NCBI GenBank assembly: GCA_944381935.1
Contig: CALWMN010000013.1
Span: 1 to 64,000, forward strand
Length of the DNA stretch: 64,000 nucleotides
Source: an uncultured Mediterraneibacter sp.
Lineage (GTDB): Bacteria; Bacillota; Clostridia; Lachnospirales; Lachnospiraceae
Direction of reading: 5' to 3'
The notes beneath the pieces are model-generated. The model did not search any database, was not told the origin of the DNA, and was given only the letters and a program-made list of their open reading frames with translations. A program made the translations under genes and the position numbers. This document shows positions 17,981 to 23,934 of the stretch, in pieces (position 1 is the stretch's first letter; the number at the start of each line of letters is the position of its first letter).

Positions 17981-18078
17981 TGTTTTTACGGGTGCAGCAA
18001 GCCAAAGCCCGGACTTGCCCTAGACTTTGGCAGCCGCTTATAATCCCGGAATGTGCCTTTAGCCACTTCCAGCAATTC

Positions 18079-18216
18079 TCAGTACTGATGAAGGTATTTT
18101 TCTCTCGTAGCCATCCCGCCCCGGATGTGACGCTCGGATTTGTTGGTATCCAGAACCTTTCGGGCTTCACGGGCAAGGGATGGATTGATTTGAAGGAGCC
18201 GTTCTGTGACATCTTT
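18079..18216 (-). CDS. spoIIID: SpoIIID, C-terminal part (codons 39-83), separated from its 5' half
   Basis: This frame reads KDVTERLLQINPSLAREARK, then VLDTNKSERHIRGGMATREK and YLHQY before TGA. It matches the C-terminal half of SpoIIID, the mother-cell DNA-binding regulator. It has no start codon or ribosome site of its own and runs directly out of the recombinase gene across TACATA. Joined at that core to the 43-codon frame at 23344-23475, it gives an unbroken 83-residue SpoIIID. It is not scored as dead because site-specific excision would repair it. Confidence 0.92.
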   Translation of the reverse strand, partial: KDVTERLLQINPSLAREARKVLDTNKSERHIRGGMATREKYLHQY

Positions 18217-18226
18217 ATGTATGGTT
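18212..18226. other. Left attachment site (attL) of the spoIIID element
   Basis: The minus strand reads AACCATACATAAAGA. TACATA (18216-18221) is shared with the right junction. The element-side arm AACCATA (18220-18226) is the mirror of the TATGGTT arm at the other end, and the core dinucleotide CA is at 18218-18219. The TAA stop of the recombinase lies across this junction. Confidence 0.8.
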
Positions 18227-19750
18227 ATCGCTAATCAAAACGGTTTCATCCAGCCCTAAATCGCCGAATAATCTGAGGTAAATATCCACGTTTCCGTCCT
18301 TGTCCACTTCAATCTTCTGGATAATCTGCTTTAGCTGTTCATTCGTCATATCGCGTACTGACGTTATATCTTCAATATTTCGGAAAGTCATTTTAATCAC
18401 ATCTTCCAACTGGTCGCTTTTATTCAAATTAAACTGTACCAGTTTCAGATTATTTTCCAGCTTTTCAACTTCTTCTTTCATGCCGCCGATTTTCTCGTTC
18501 AACTCTTCGCGGCTAATCAGGTCATCCGTATACATATCCATGTATTTTTGTCGTGTTCTTTTCAGCTTTGCCAAGCTGTCATTCAGTTCTTTTTCGTAGT
18601 CTTGATTTTCGTCCTTTGCCTTATATATTTTCACAAACTCTTTTACTACATGATTTATGATATCGGTTTTATTTTTTAAAACCTCTGTAAAATAATCTTC
18701 TAATGCCTGTATCAACTCATTCTCATCCAAAGTAACTGCATTAGGACAGCTATCCGCCCCTTTGCCGTTATGACCTGAACACACCCAGCGGACATAAGTA
18801 TTTTTATATGTCCGTACCGTTCTTCTAAACGACCAGCCACACTCTTTACACTTTATCAATGTACTAAAAAGATATTTGTTACTTTGTCTTTCTCTGTTCA
18901 TATTAAATGCTCCGTGACGATTTTTCAAAATTTTTTGTGCCTTTTCAAATTGCTCCTGCTCAATCAGCTTTAATTCCGATCTTTCTGTAACCAACCACTC
19001 TTCCTTATCTTTCTTAACTCTGACACCCGTTAAAAAGTCTGTAACTTCCTGTTTCCCATTAATAATTTTACCTGTATAAATCTCATTCGTCAGTATCCGG
19101 CAAATAGCATTTTGACTCCATTTACAGTTTCTCTTTGTCCTATGCCCCTTTTCATTAAGCAGATTTGCAATCTTTGCTGCTCCATATCCCTCTTTTGTAT
19201 ACCAGTTAAAGATTTGCCGGACCGTTTCAGCTTCTTTTTGATTGATTTGCAGATTGAAATAGTCCCCTATAATCTTATCATATCCATACACAATATTGGG
19301 AACTCTTCCTTTCTCTGCGTTCATTCTTTTACCAAATTTCACTCTCTTAGATGTGTTGGCACTCTCTTCTTGTGCCAATGCTCCGAAAATGGTAAGCACA
19401 AACTCTGACTGTCCAAGAACCGTCATATTAGAAGTCAGGAAAGTTGTTTCTATGCCTAATGCTTTCAAGGTCCTGATACTCTGTAAAAGATCTACTGTAT
19501 TCCGGGCAAACCTAGAAATGTCTTTTACAACCACCATGTCAAACAAACCTTGTCCTGCATCTTTCATAAGCTGTAAAAACTCTTTCCTGTTTTTGATTTT
19601 AGTTCCGGATATCCCCTCATCCGCATATAATTTAACAAGATTATGTCCATTTTTTTCTGTATACTCCGAAAAAAATTTCTTTTGTGCATCCAGACTATTG
19701 AGCTGGTCTGTCTTATCGGTTGATACTCGACAATATGCCGCTATGTTCAT
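18215..19750 (-). CDS. Large serine recombinase (skin-type excisionase/integrase)
   Basis: A 511-residue large serine recombinase: catalytic domain with Ser10 in AAYCRVSTDK and the conserved VVVKDISRFARN, a recombinase domain (GYGAAKIANLLNEKGHRT), a zinc ribbon (CKECGW then CSGHNGKGADSCPN) and a coiled coil (about 385-460). The family integrates and excises DNA, including the sigK skin elements. It is transcribed in the same direction as spoIIID, and its stop codon is built by the junction: the final A is chromosomal. After excision the frame would run about 15 codons further. A TTGACA at 19792-19797 lacks a clear -10, so vegetative expression may be low. The ATG at 19750 follows AAAGGAAAGG. 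Confidence 0.95.
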   Translation of the reverse strand: MNIAAYCRVSTDKTDQLNSLDAQKKFFSEYTEKNGHNLVKLYADEGISGTKIKNRKEFLQLMKDAGQGLFDMVVVKDISRFARNTVDLLQSIRTLKALGIETTFLTSNMTVLGQSEFVLTIFGALAQEESANTSKRVKFGKRMNAEKGRVPNIVYGYDKIIGDYFNLQINQKEAETVRQIFNWYTKEGYGAAKIANLLNEKGHRTKRNCKWSQNAICRILTNEIYTGKIINGKQEVTDFLTGVRVKKDKEEWLVTERSELKLIEQEQFEKAQKILKNRHGAFNMNRERQSNKYLFSTLIKCKECGWSFRRTVRTYKNTYVRWVCSGHNGKGADSCPNAVTLDENELIQALEDYFTEVLKNKTDIINHVVKEFVKIYKAKDENQDYEKELNDSLAKLKRTRQKYMDMYTDDLISREELNEKIGGMKEEVEKLENNLKLVQFNLNKSDQLEDVIKMTFRNIEDITSVRDMTNEQLKQIIQKIEVDKDGNVDIYLRLFGDLGLDETVLISDNHT

Positions 19751-19829
19751 ACCGTTCAACCTTTCCTTTTATTTTTATTCGTTCTGTTACATGTCAATTA
19801 TATAACTGACTATAATAAAAAACAAGAAA

Positions 19830-19852
19830 ATGGAGAGTTTTTCACTCTCCAT
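19830..19852 (-). terminator. Terminator of the ATPase-PIN pair
   Basis: An 8-bp stem ATGGAGAG/CTCTCCAT with a 7-nt loop, followed on the minus strand by TTTTCTTGTTTTTTA. It separates this pair from the recombinase gene. Confidence 0.8.
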
Positions 19853-19863
19853 GCTTTCCAAAA

Positions 19864-20349
19864 CTATCTATTTTTTCGCCTCTTCATAGTCATCATTTCT
19901 CTGTATCCGGCTAAATGTGCGTCCGTACTCCATATCATAATTCGTCCGATTCCCGGTGTAGTCTCTTTGTATTTTTCATAAAACCGGATAATACTCATAT
20001 CTCCAATTCCCATTCCCATGTGTAAAGCCCGGTTTGGAAATTCATCAGCCAGAAACTCTAAATCTTCCTTTGTAAGTTCTACACCATAAAAAGTCCACGG
20101 TGTTTCTTCTCTTGCAGTCTTTTTAAGGAACTCCTGAAATTTCAGTGCCTTCTCTCTTCGTATCGTCCCATTAGCTATATGCGCAATATGATTTCCACTT
20201 TCTATAATTGTAGACATAGGAAGAATCAGTGTCTCTTTTTCTGCAACCGCTTTAGCAAATTCCAATTTTACACTTTCTGCGTCTGCACACATATGTGGTA
20301 CTTCAAGGAGATTCATCACGATAGAGGTGTCCATAAATCTAACATTCAT
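19864..20349 (-). CDS. PIN-like putative nuclease paired with an ATPase
   Basis: A 161-residue protein with PIN-type acidic residues in order: D7 (RFMDTSIVMNLL), E50 (STIIESGNHIAH), D117 (GIGDMSIIRFYEK) and D143 (WSTDAHLAGY). PIN domains are metal-dependent RNases. The start is the ATG at 20349, preceded by GGGGGTG, only 2 bp after the ATPase stop, so the two are coupled. An ATPase followed by a small nuclease resembles two-gene defence or toxin modules such as PARIS, whose second gene is TOPRIM rather than PIN. Function is inference. Confidence 0.7.
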   Translation of the reverse strand: MNVRFMDTSIVMNLLEVPHMCADAESVKLEFAKAVAEKETLILPMSTIIESGNHIAHIANGTIRREKALKFQEFLKKTAREETPWTFYGVELTKEDLEFLADEFPNRALHMGMGIGDMSIIRFYEKYKETTPGIGRIMIWSTDAHLAGYREMMTMKRRKNR

Positions 20350-20351
20350 AT

Positions 20352-21629
20352 TCACACCCCCAACCATTCATAATTTGCTTGCTGAAGTGGATTTTTTATC
20401 ATATTGATAATCGAATCATCGAGCATGGCATCTCCCAATCCACCTTTAGCAAGTAATTTCGGATACTGTTCAATGTCAACAAGCGAAATAAAATTGCTCG
20501 TTCCTTTTTCTCTGTCTCTATATACAACAGAAACACCTAATAACTTCTCTTTATCATATTTATTCAGTAAAATCGGGTTATGCGTTGTAATAATAATATC
20601 CACATTTCTTTTCTTTCCAATTTCACTCAGCTTATTGATTAGCGTGCTTACTCTGCTTGGATGAATACCATTATCAATTTCCTCTACAACCAAAATTCCT
20701 CCTTCGGGGATGGAAAGTATGGCTGCTACAATGGCAATACAGCGTAATGTTCCATCTGACAGTTTCTTAGCATCCACTACTTCTGAGGCTGTCATATAAC
20801 GTTCTTTCAATGCAAAGATAACGTCATCCAACTTTGTCTTAATAAATTCAATGCCCTTAACTTCATTTTCCGGCAGACTGCATATAATTTCTAGAATCTC
20901 CTTTTTTTGTTCTTCCGTCTGGCATAATTGATACAATACCGAAGAAATATTTTCTGCGTTTTCCTTTAGCGCTGTATCAGTAAGCCTTACATAGTCACGC
21001 ATATCTTTAGGCACAGGATTTAATACAAAAATCCCTTTTAAATTTTCCAAGACTAAATTAACGTAACCGAGGCACTCTTCATCACGCCTTGTATTTTGTG
21101 GAAGTTTGCTTCTTAACTGTGCCAAAACAGAGGATACACGCATACAGATAATATCGGGATTTCTTCCTGTTTTCTTATCATTATATTCTGCCCGTATATC
21201 CCCACTGTCTTTAGAAGAAACGGCTTTCGTTTTAAATATTTTTTCTCCACCGGCAATAGTGGTTTTTCCATTTTCAACTTTATACAGTCCTTCTTCTTCT
21301 ACCCACACCCTCTTACTGGTGCTGATCCGAATATAATAAAGCAAATCGCACTGGTCGTCCAGATCAATCAGACACCCCAACTTAAACGATGTTGTTTTAA
21401 AACGACAACACGCTCCACTGCCGCCTCTTATATGGCTATCATTATTCCTTGTTCCGTCCAAAACAATACTTAAATCTACCCCTGTGGCTAATTCAGCAAG
21501 TATCTGTATTCCCTCAACCGCATTACTTTTTCCAGACGAGTTAGAACCAATCAAGCTGGTAACACTTTCTAAAGACAGTTCTGCCTTTTCAAAGCTTTTA
21601 AAATTTTCAAATATAAAACTCTTTATCAT
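20352..21629 (-). CDS. ABC/SMC-type AAA ATPase (OLD-like, AAA_21)
   Basis: A 425-residue ATPase that begins with the family hallmark SFIFENFKSFEKAEL. Walker A is IGSNSSGKSN (Lys34), the signature-like LSDGTLRCIAIVAAIL, and Walker B GGILVVEEIDNGIHPSR is followed by IIITTHNPILLNKY. This is the OLD/RecF-like class without a TOPRIM domain. Such ATPases act as phage sensors or nuclease regulators when paired with an effector; here the partner is PIN-like. The ATG at 21629 has AAAGGGTGAT upstream; an in-frame GTG lies 9 bp earlier. Confidence 0.88.
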   Translation of the reverse strand: MIKSFIFENFKSFEKAELSLESVTSLIGSNSSGKSNAVEGIQILAELATGVDLSIVLDGTRNNDSHIRGGSGACCRFKTTSFKLGCLIDLDDQCDLLYYIRISTSKRVWVEEEGLYKVENGKTTIAGGEKIFKTKAVSSKDSGDIRAEYNDKKTGRNPDIICMRVSSVLAQLRSKLPQNTRRDEECLGYVNLVLENLKGIFVLNPVPKDMRDYVRLTDTALKENAENISSVLYQLCQTEEQKKEILEIICSLPENEVKGIEFIKTKLDDVIFALKERYMTASEVVDAKKLSDGTLRCIAIVAAILSIPEGGILVVEEIDNGIHPSRVSTLINKLSEIGKKRNVDIIITTHNPILLNKYDKEKLLGVSVVYRDREKGTSNFISLVDIEQYPKLLAKGGLGDAMLDDSIINMIKNPLQQANYEWLGV

Positions 21630-21694
21630 CTTTATCACCCTTTATTCCATAGAGCATTTCTAAAAATCTGCATTTTTAAATTTGTTTATTATGT

Positions 21695-21703
21695 AGTATA
21701 CCA
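21695..21703 (-). promoter_or_regulatory. Extended -10 promoter of the ATPase-PIN pair
   Basis: TGGTATACT on the minus strand is an extended -10 element, about 65 bp before the ATPase start. No strong -35 is seen. Confidence 0.45.
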
Positions 21704-21755
21704 TATTCCTCCTGCTAAATATAGATAATTTCCTCATTATCTCCCGCTCCTTTTG

Positions 21756-21792
21756 AAAGGAAAGCCGCTATCCGGCAATGCGGCTTTCCTTT
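21756..21792 (-). terminator. Strong hairpin after the 60-residue gene
   Basis: A perfect 13-bp stem AAAGGAAAGCCGC/GCGGCTTTCCTTT with an 11-nt loop overlaps the end of the small gene. Its T-tract on the minus strand is poor, so it may be a terminator or an end-processing hairpin. Confidence 0.5.
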
Positions 21793-21950
21793 TCCTGCTT
21801 TCCCTGAATTGTATTTTCCGTTATGTAGTCCTGTACGATCCTGTCTACCTTTTTCAAATTCGCCTGGATCATAACATCTGCTATGTATTTCGCAGTCACT
21901 TCCGGGGAATTGGGGTTATGAAACCGGAATTTTAACTTTCTTTTCAGCAT
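21768..21950 (-). CDS. Small mobile-element protein (60 aa)
   Basis: A 60-residue protein beginning MLKRKLKFRFHNPNSPE with a central VTAKYIADVMIQANLKKVDR. From memory, similar short proteins (KLKFRFHNPN... then EAN-K-V) are common beside large serine recombinases in clostridial elements, but their function is unknown. The ATG at 21950 is chosen because GAGGTGG lies just before it; an upstream in-frame ATG at 21980 has no ribosome site. It supports assignment of this stretch to the mobile element. Confidence 0.6.
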   Translation of the reverse strand: MLKRKLKFRFHNPNSPEVTAKYIADVMIQANLKKVDRIVQDYITENTIQGKQEKESRIAG

Positions 21951-22122
21951 AACCACCTCTTTCTCCTCATGTTGTTCCATCCTATGTATGCAAACTGTTT
22001 TTTATGACTTTGCAGCCAATAACAAAACATCACTTTCATATTTTTCGTTGCGTCTGGATTTTTCACCTGCTTATCTTTCTATCCCAGCTTTGACAAATTT
22101 TTACATAATTATCTGTTTAATA

Positions 22123-22163
22123 TTGACATATGTTCCTTAATAATATATATTACTATTAAGAAC
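22123..22163 (+). promoter_or_regulatory. Promoter and operator of the Fur-type regulator gene
   Basis: TTGACA (22123-22128), a 17-bp spacer and TATATT (22146-22151). An imperfect inverted repeat, GTTCCTTAATAAT with ATTACTATTAAGAAC (22132-22163), overlaps the -10. It has the size and AT-rich form of Fur/PerR boxes and suggests autoregulation. Confidence 0.7.
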
Positions 22164-22188
22164 ACGTTAACAAAAGGAGTTTTTTTGA

Positions 22189-22608
22189 ATGAAACGTAAT
22201 ACCATTCAACGTTCTTTGACATTAGATGCAGTACAAAAACTAAAATGTCATCCGACTGCTGAGGAAGTATATGACTTTGTCGCTTCCGAGCACCCTACTA
22301 TCAGCAGAGGAACAGTTTATAGAAACTTAAATCAGCTTGCCGCCAACGGAGAAATCCGCAAAATGGAAATCCCGTCCGGTGCTGATCACTTTGATCATCT
22401 CTGTCATGATCACTATCATGTCAGATGTTTAAAATGTAGCAGAGTTTTTGATGTAGATATGGATTATATTCCAGATTTGGAGAAATCGATAAAGAATACT
22501 CATGGATTTGAACTAAGCGGGTATGATCTTACGTTCAAGGGTATCTGTCCTGATTGCTCCATGTCAGATCAAACACGTGCGAATACGGGCGCAAATTCCC
22601 GTAAATAA
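22189..22608 (+). CDS. Fur/PerR-family metalloregulator
   Basis: A 139-residue Fur-superfamily repressor: winged helix (about 10-80; HPTAEEVYDFVASEHPTISRG, then TVYRNLNQLAANGEI), regulatory metal site (DHFDHLCHDHYH) and two CxxC pairs for structural zinc (VRCLKCSRVF and GICPDCS). This pattern is closest to PerR-type members. The N-terminus is short, starting MKRNTIQRSLTLDAV. It is followed after 21 bp by the pterin-synthase-like gene, so it probably controls that gene. Location inside the spoIIID element makes it cargo. Confidence 0.88.
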   Translation: MKRNTIQRSLTLDAVQKLKCHPTAEEVYDFVASEHPTISRGTVYRNLNQLAANGEIRKMEIPSGADHFDHLCHDHYHVRCLKCSRVFDVDMDYIPDLEKSIKNTHGFELSGYDLTFKGICPDCSMSDQTRANTGANSRK

Positions 22609-22629
22609 TATATAAAAGGAGATTTATCA

Positions 22630-23196
22630 ATGAGAAGTATCACAACACTTGATCTGCAGTATGCACACCGGTTTTATGGGTTTAAAGGAGAAGCCCAGTA
22701 TTTACACGGTCACACAGGAGTTTTGACCATTGAGGTTGAAGATTCCGTTAATTCTGGAGTAAATATGGTTTTCCCATGTAATGAAATCCAAAAAACTGCC
22801 TGGGAAGTTTTGAAAAACTTCGACCATGCATTGGTTCTGCGGGAAGATGATCCGCTGTTGCCGGCTATTCTTGACGTTTACGAAAAACAGGGTATCAGAA
22901 ACGGCGCGCCAAATAATGTAATGAAAGGACCTGCTTTCAAGACAGAACTGGCTACTGCTTATCCAGAATGTCGCCTGGTGGTTACAAAAGAAACGATGAC
23001 TGTTGAAGGCATGATTAAGATTGTTTATGACCTTCTGAAAGATAAGCTGAACATTGTCAAGCTGACCTTTACCAGCGGTGTTAACGCAGCTTCCGAGGAA
23101 TATAAACCAAACTTGAACGTGGATCGCTGTCCACTGTGTGGTATTGCACTGGACGAAAACGGTGTATGCCCGAAATGTGGATATAAAAAAGGCTGA
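22630..23196 (+). CDS. 6-pyruvoyl-tetrahydropterin synthase-like protein with zinc ribbon
   Basis: A 188-residue protein of the PTPS/QueD superfamily. The three zinc histidines are present (H13 in LQYAHRF, H26 and H28 in YLHGHTG). The catalytic Cys that QueD carries four residues before the HGH motif is Ala22, so normal 6-carboxytetrahydropterin synthesis is doubtful. The C-terminus adds a rubredoxin-like zinc ribbon (CPLCG then CPKCG) not found in standard QueD. Ribosome site AAAGGAGA. It probably forms an operon with the Fur-type gene; a metal or stress-related role is inference. Confidence 0.75.
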   Translation: MRSITTLDLQYAHRFYGFKGEAQYLHGHTGVLTIEVEDSVNSGVNMVFPCNEIQKTAWEVLKNFDHALVLREDDPLLPAILDVYEKQGIRNGAPNNVMKGPAFKTELATAYPECRLVVTKETMTVEGMIKIVYDLLKDKLNIVKLTFTSGVNAASEEYKPNLNVDRCPLCGIALDENGVCPKCGYKKG

Positions 23197-23233
23197 GATT
23201 CTATTGTAAATAATTTTCAAAAGTAAACATAAG

Positions 23234-23267
23234 AAAAGGGCTGGTGAATAATTACCTGCCCTTTTTG
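23234..23267 (+). terminator. Terminator of the Fur/pterin-synthase pair
   Basis: An 8-bp stem AAAAGGGC/GCCCTTTT with a 16-nt loop, followed by T residues on the plus strand. Confidence 0.7.
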
Positions 23268-23343
23268 CTATAGGATTCTAAGAGGATATTCTTAAGGGGT
23301 ATCGTATAAGAACTCATCTATATTATCTCAAACCATAGCCGTT

Positions 23344-23475
23344 CTATTTTGTTACAACCATATGTACCGTACTCTTACTGATCTTAAACTGTTTGGCCGT
23401 CTGCCTCACAGTCGCGTTATTTTCTATAATATAATCAGCAATCTCCACGGCTCTCTCTTCAATATAATCTTTCAA
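23344..23475 (-). CDS. spoIIID: SpoIIID, N-terminal part (codons 1-38), interrupted
   Basis: Starts at a TTG (23475) after AGGGGGA and reads LKDYIEERAVEIADYIIENN, then ATVRQTAKQFKISKSTVH. This is the helix-turn-helix half of SpoIIID. After codon 38 the frame enters the element and adds only MVVTK before TAG, so the unexcised product is a 43-residue stub cut just after the recognition helix. The missing KDVTERL... half lies at 18079-18216. SpoIIID directs late mother-cell genes in sporulation, so without rearrangement the cell should lack it. Confidence 0.92.
   Translation of the reverse strand: MKDYIEERAVEIADYIIENNATVRQTAKQFKISKSTVHMVVTK
23356..23369. other. Right attachment site (attR) of the spoIIID element
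   Basis: The minus strand reads CGGTACATATGGTT. TACATA (23361-23366) is common to both junctions. The element-side arm TATGGTT (23356-23362) mirrors the AACCATA arm at the left end. The core CA is at 23363-23364. Confidence 0.8.
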
Positions 23476-23504
23476 AAAAATCCCCCTGCAAACACTGTTT
23501 TTAC

Positions 23505-23533
23505 AATGTATGCGGGGGTTTTTGAAGTCATTC
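23505..23533 (-). promoter_or_regulatory. Sigma-E-like promoter of spoIIID
   Basis: On the minus strand GAATGAC (23527-23533), a 14-bp spacer, then CATACATT (23505-23512). The -10 matches the sigma-E consensus CATACAnT. It lies about 30 bp before the TTG start, fitting mother-cell expression of spoIIID. Confidence 0.65.
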
Positions 23534-23600
23534 CCACTCACCTGCGTCTTTTATAAATATCTTCCTCACCTCCTGCCCCATAGAGATCTCCGAATTTCCA

Positions 23601-23843
23601 TCACCGATACCTGTCCCTGTTTGCCAGGAGCTCCCGGTACGCCATCTGGAACAGATCGTTTTCTTTGCCAAGACATGGCCCATAGTGTCCCGGAAGGACT
23701 GCATCGCAGCCCACATTTTTCATATTCCGCACAGATCCCATATACCGGTCATAATCGTACCCGCTGTCAATTTTGATTCCCCTGCATACCTGTCCTGTCT
23801 GATCTCCCATCTGTACAGAATCACCCGTAAACCACCTATGCAA
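23601..23843 (-). pseudogene. C-terminal remnant of a metallo-beta-lactamase-fold gene
   Basis: An 80-codon frame whose product contains FTGDSVQMGDQ, a mid-region DYDRYMGSVRNMKNVGCDAV and LPGHYGPCLGKENDL. These resemble the second half of metallo-beta-lactamase-fold hydrolases (the GD and PGH motifs). The N-terminal HxHxDH part is absent, and the frame begins inside the hppA terminator with no ribosome site. It is probably a decayed gene, left by a past rearrangement. Confidence 0.6.
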
Positions 23844-23846
23844 AAT

Positions 23847-23887
23847 CCCACAGACACACCAGGTATTCCCTGTATTGTGTCTGTGGG
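23847..23887 (-). terminator. Terminator of hppA
   Basis: A perfect 12-bp stem CCCACAGACACA/TGTGTCTGTGGG with a 17-nt loop, followed by ATTTTG on the minus strand. Confidence 0.8.
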
Positions 23888-23934
23888 ATCCTTATCACAG
23901 AACAGAACCCTCCTGACAGGTCTGCCTGAAGTTC

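Larger units (their letters stand above)
18218..23363. mobile_element. 5,145-bp skin-like element interrupting spoIIID
   Basis: The element lies between two copies of TACATA, each inside a piece of spoIIID. On the minus strand it carries a serine recombinase, a PIN-like protein, an AAA ATPase and a 60-residue protein. On the plus strand it carries a Fur-type regulator and a pterin-synthase-like protein. Distance between equivalent core bases (18218 and 23363) is 5,145 bp. Excision would rebuild spoIIID in frame and give a circle with the palindromic site AACCATA-CA-TATGGTT. No phage structural, conjugation or replication genes are present. Confidence 0.9.

Noticed and set aside
17895..18212. 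A 105-codon minus-strand frame beginning MSQNGSFKSIHPLP
   Set aside because: It is a shifted frame over the spoIIID 3' half. The correct frame gives DVTERLLQINPSLAREARK, an obvious SpoIIID match.
18218..23363. Prophage or conjugative element
   Set aside because: No capsid, terminase, portal, relaxase or replication genes. The cargo is six genes and the ends lie inside spoIIID, so a small recombinase-borne element fits better.
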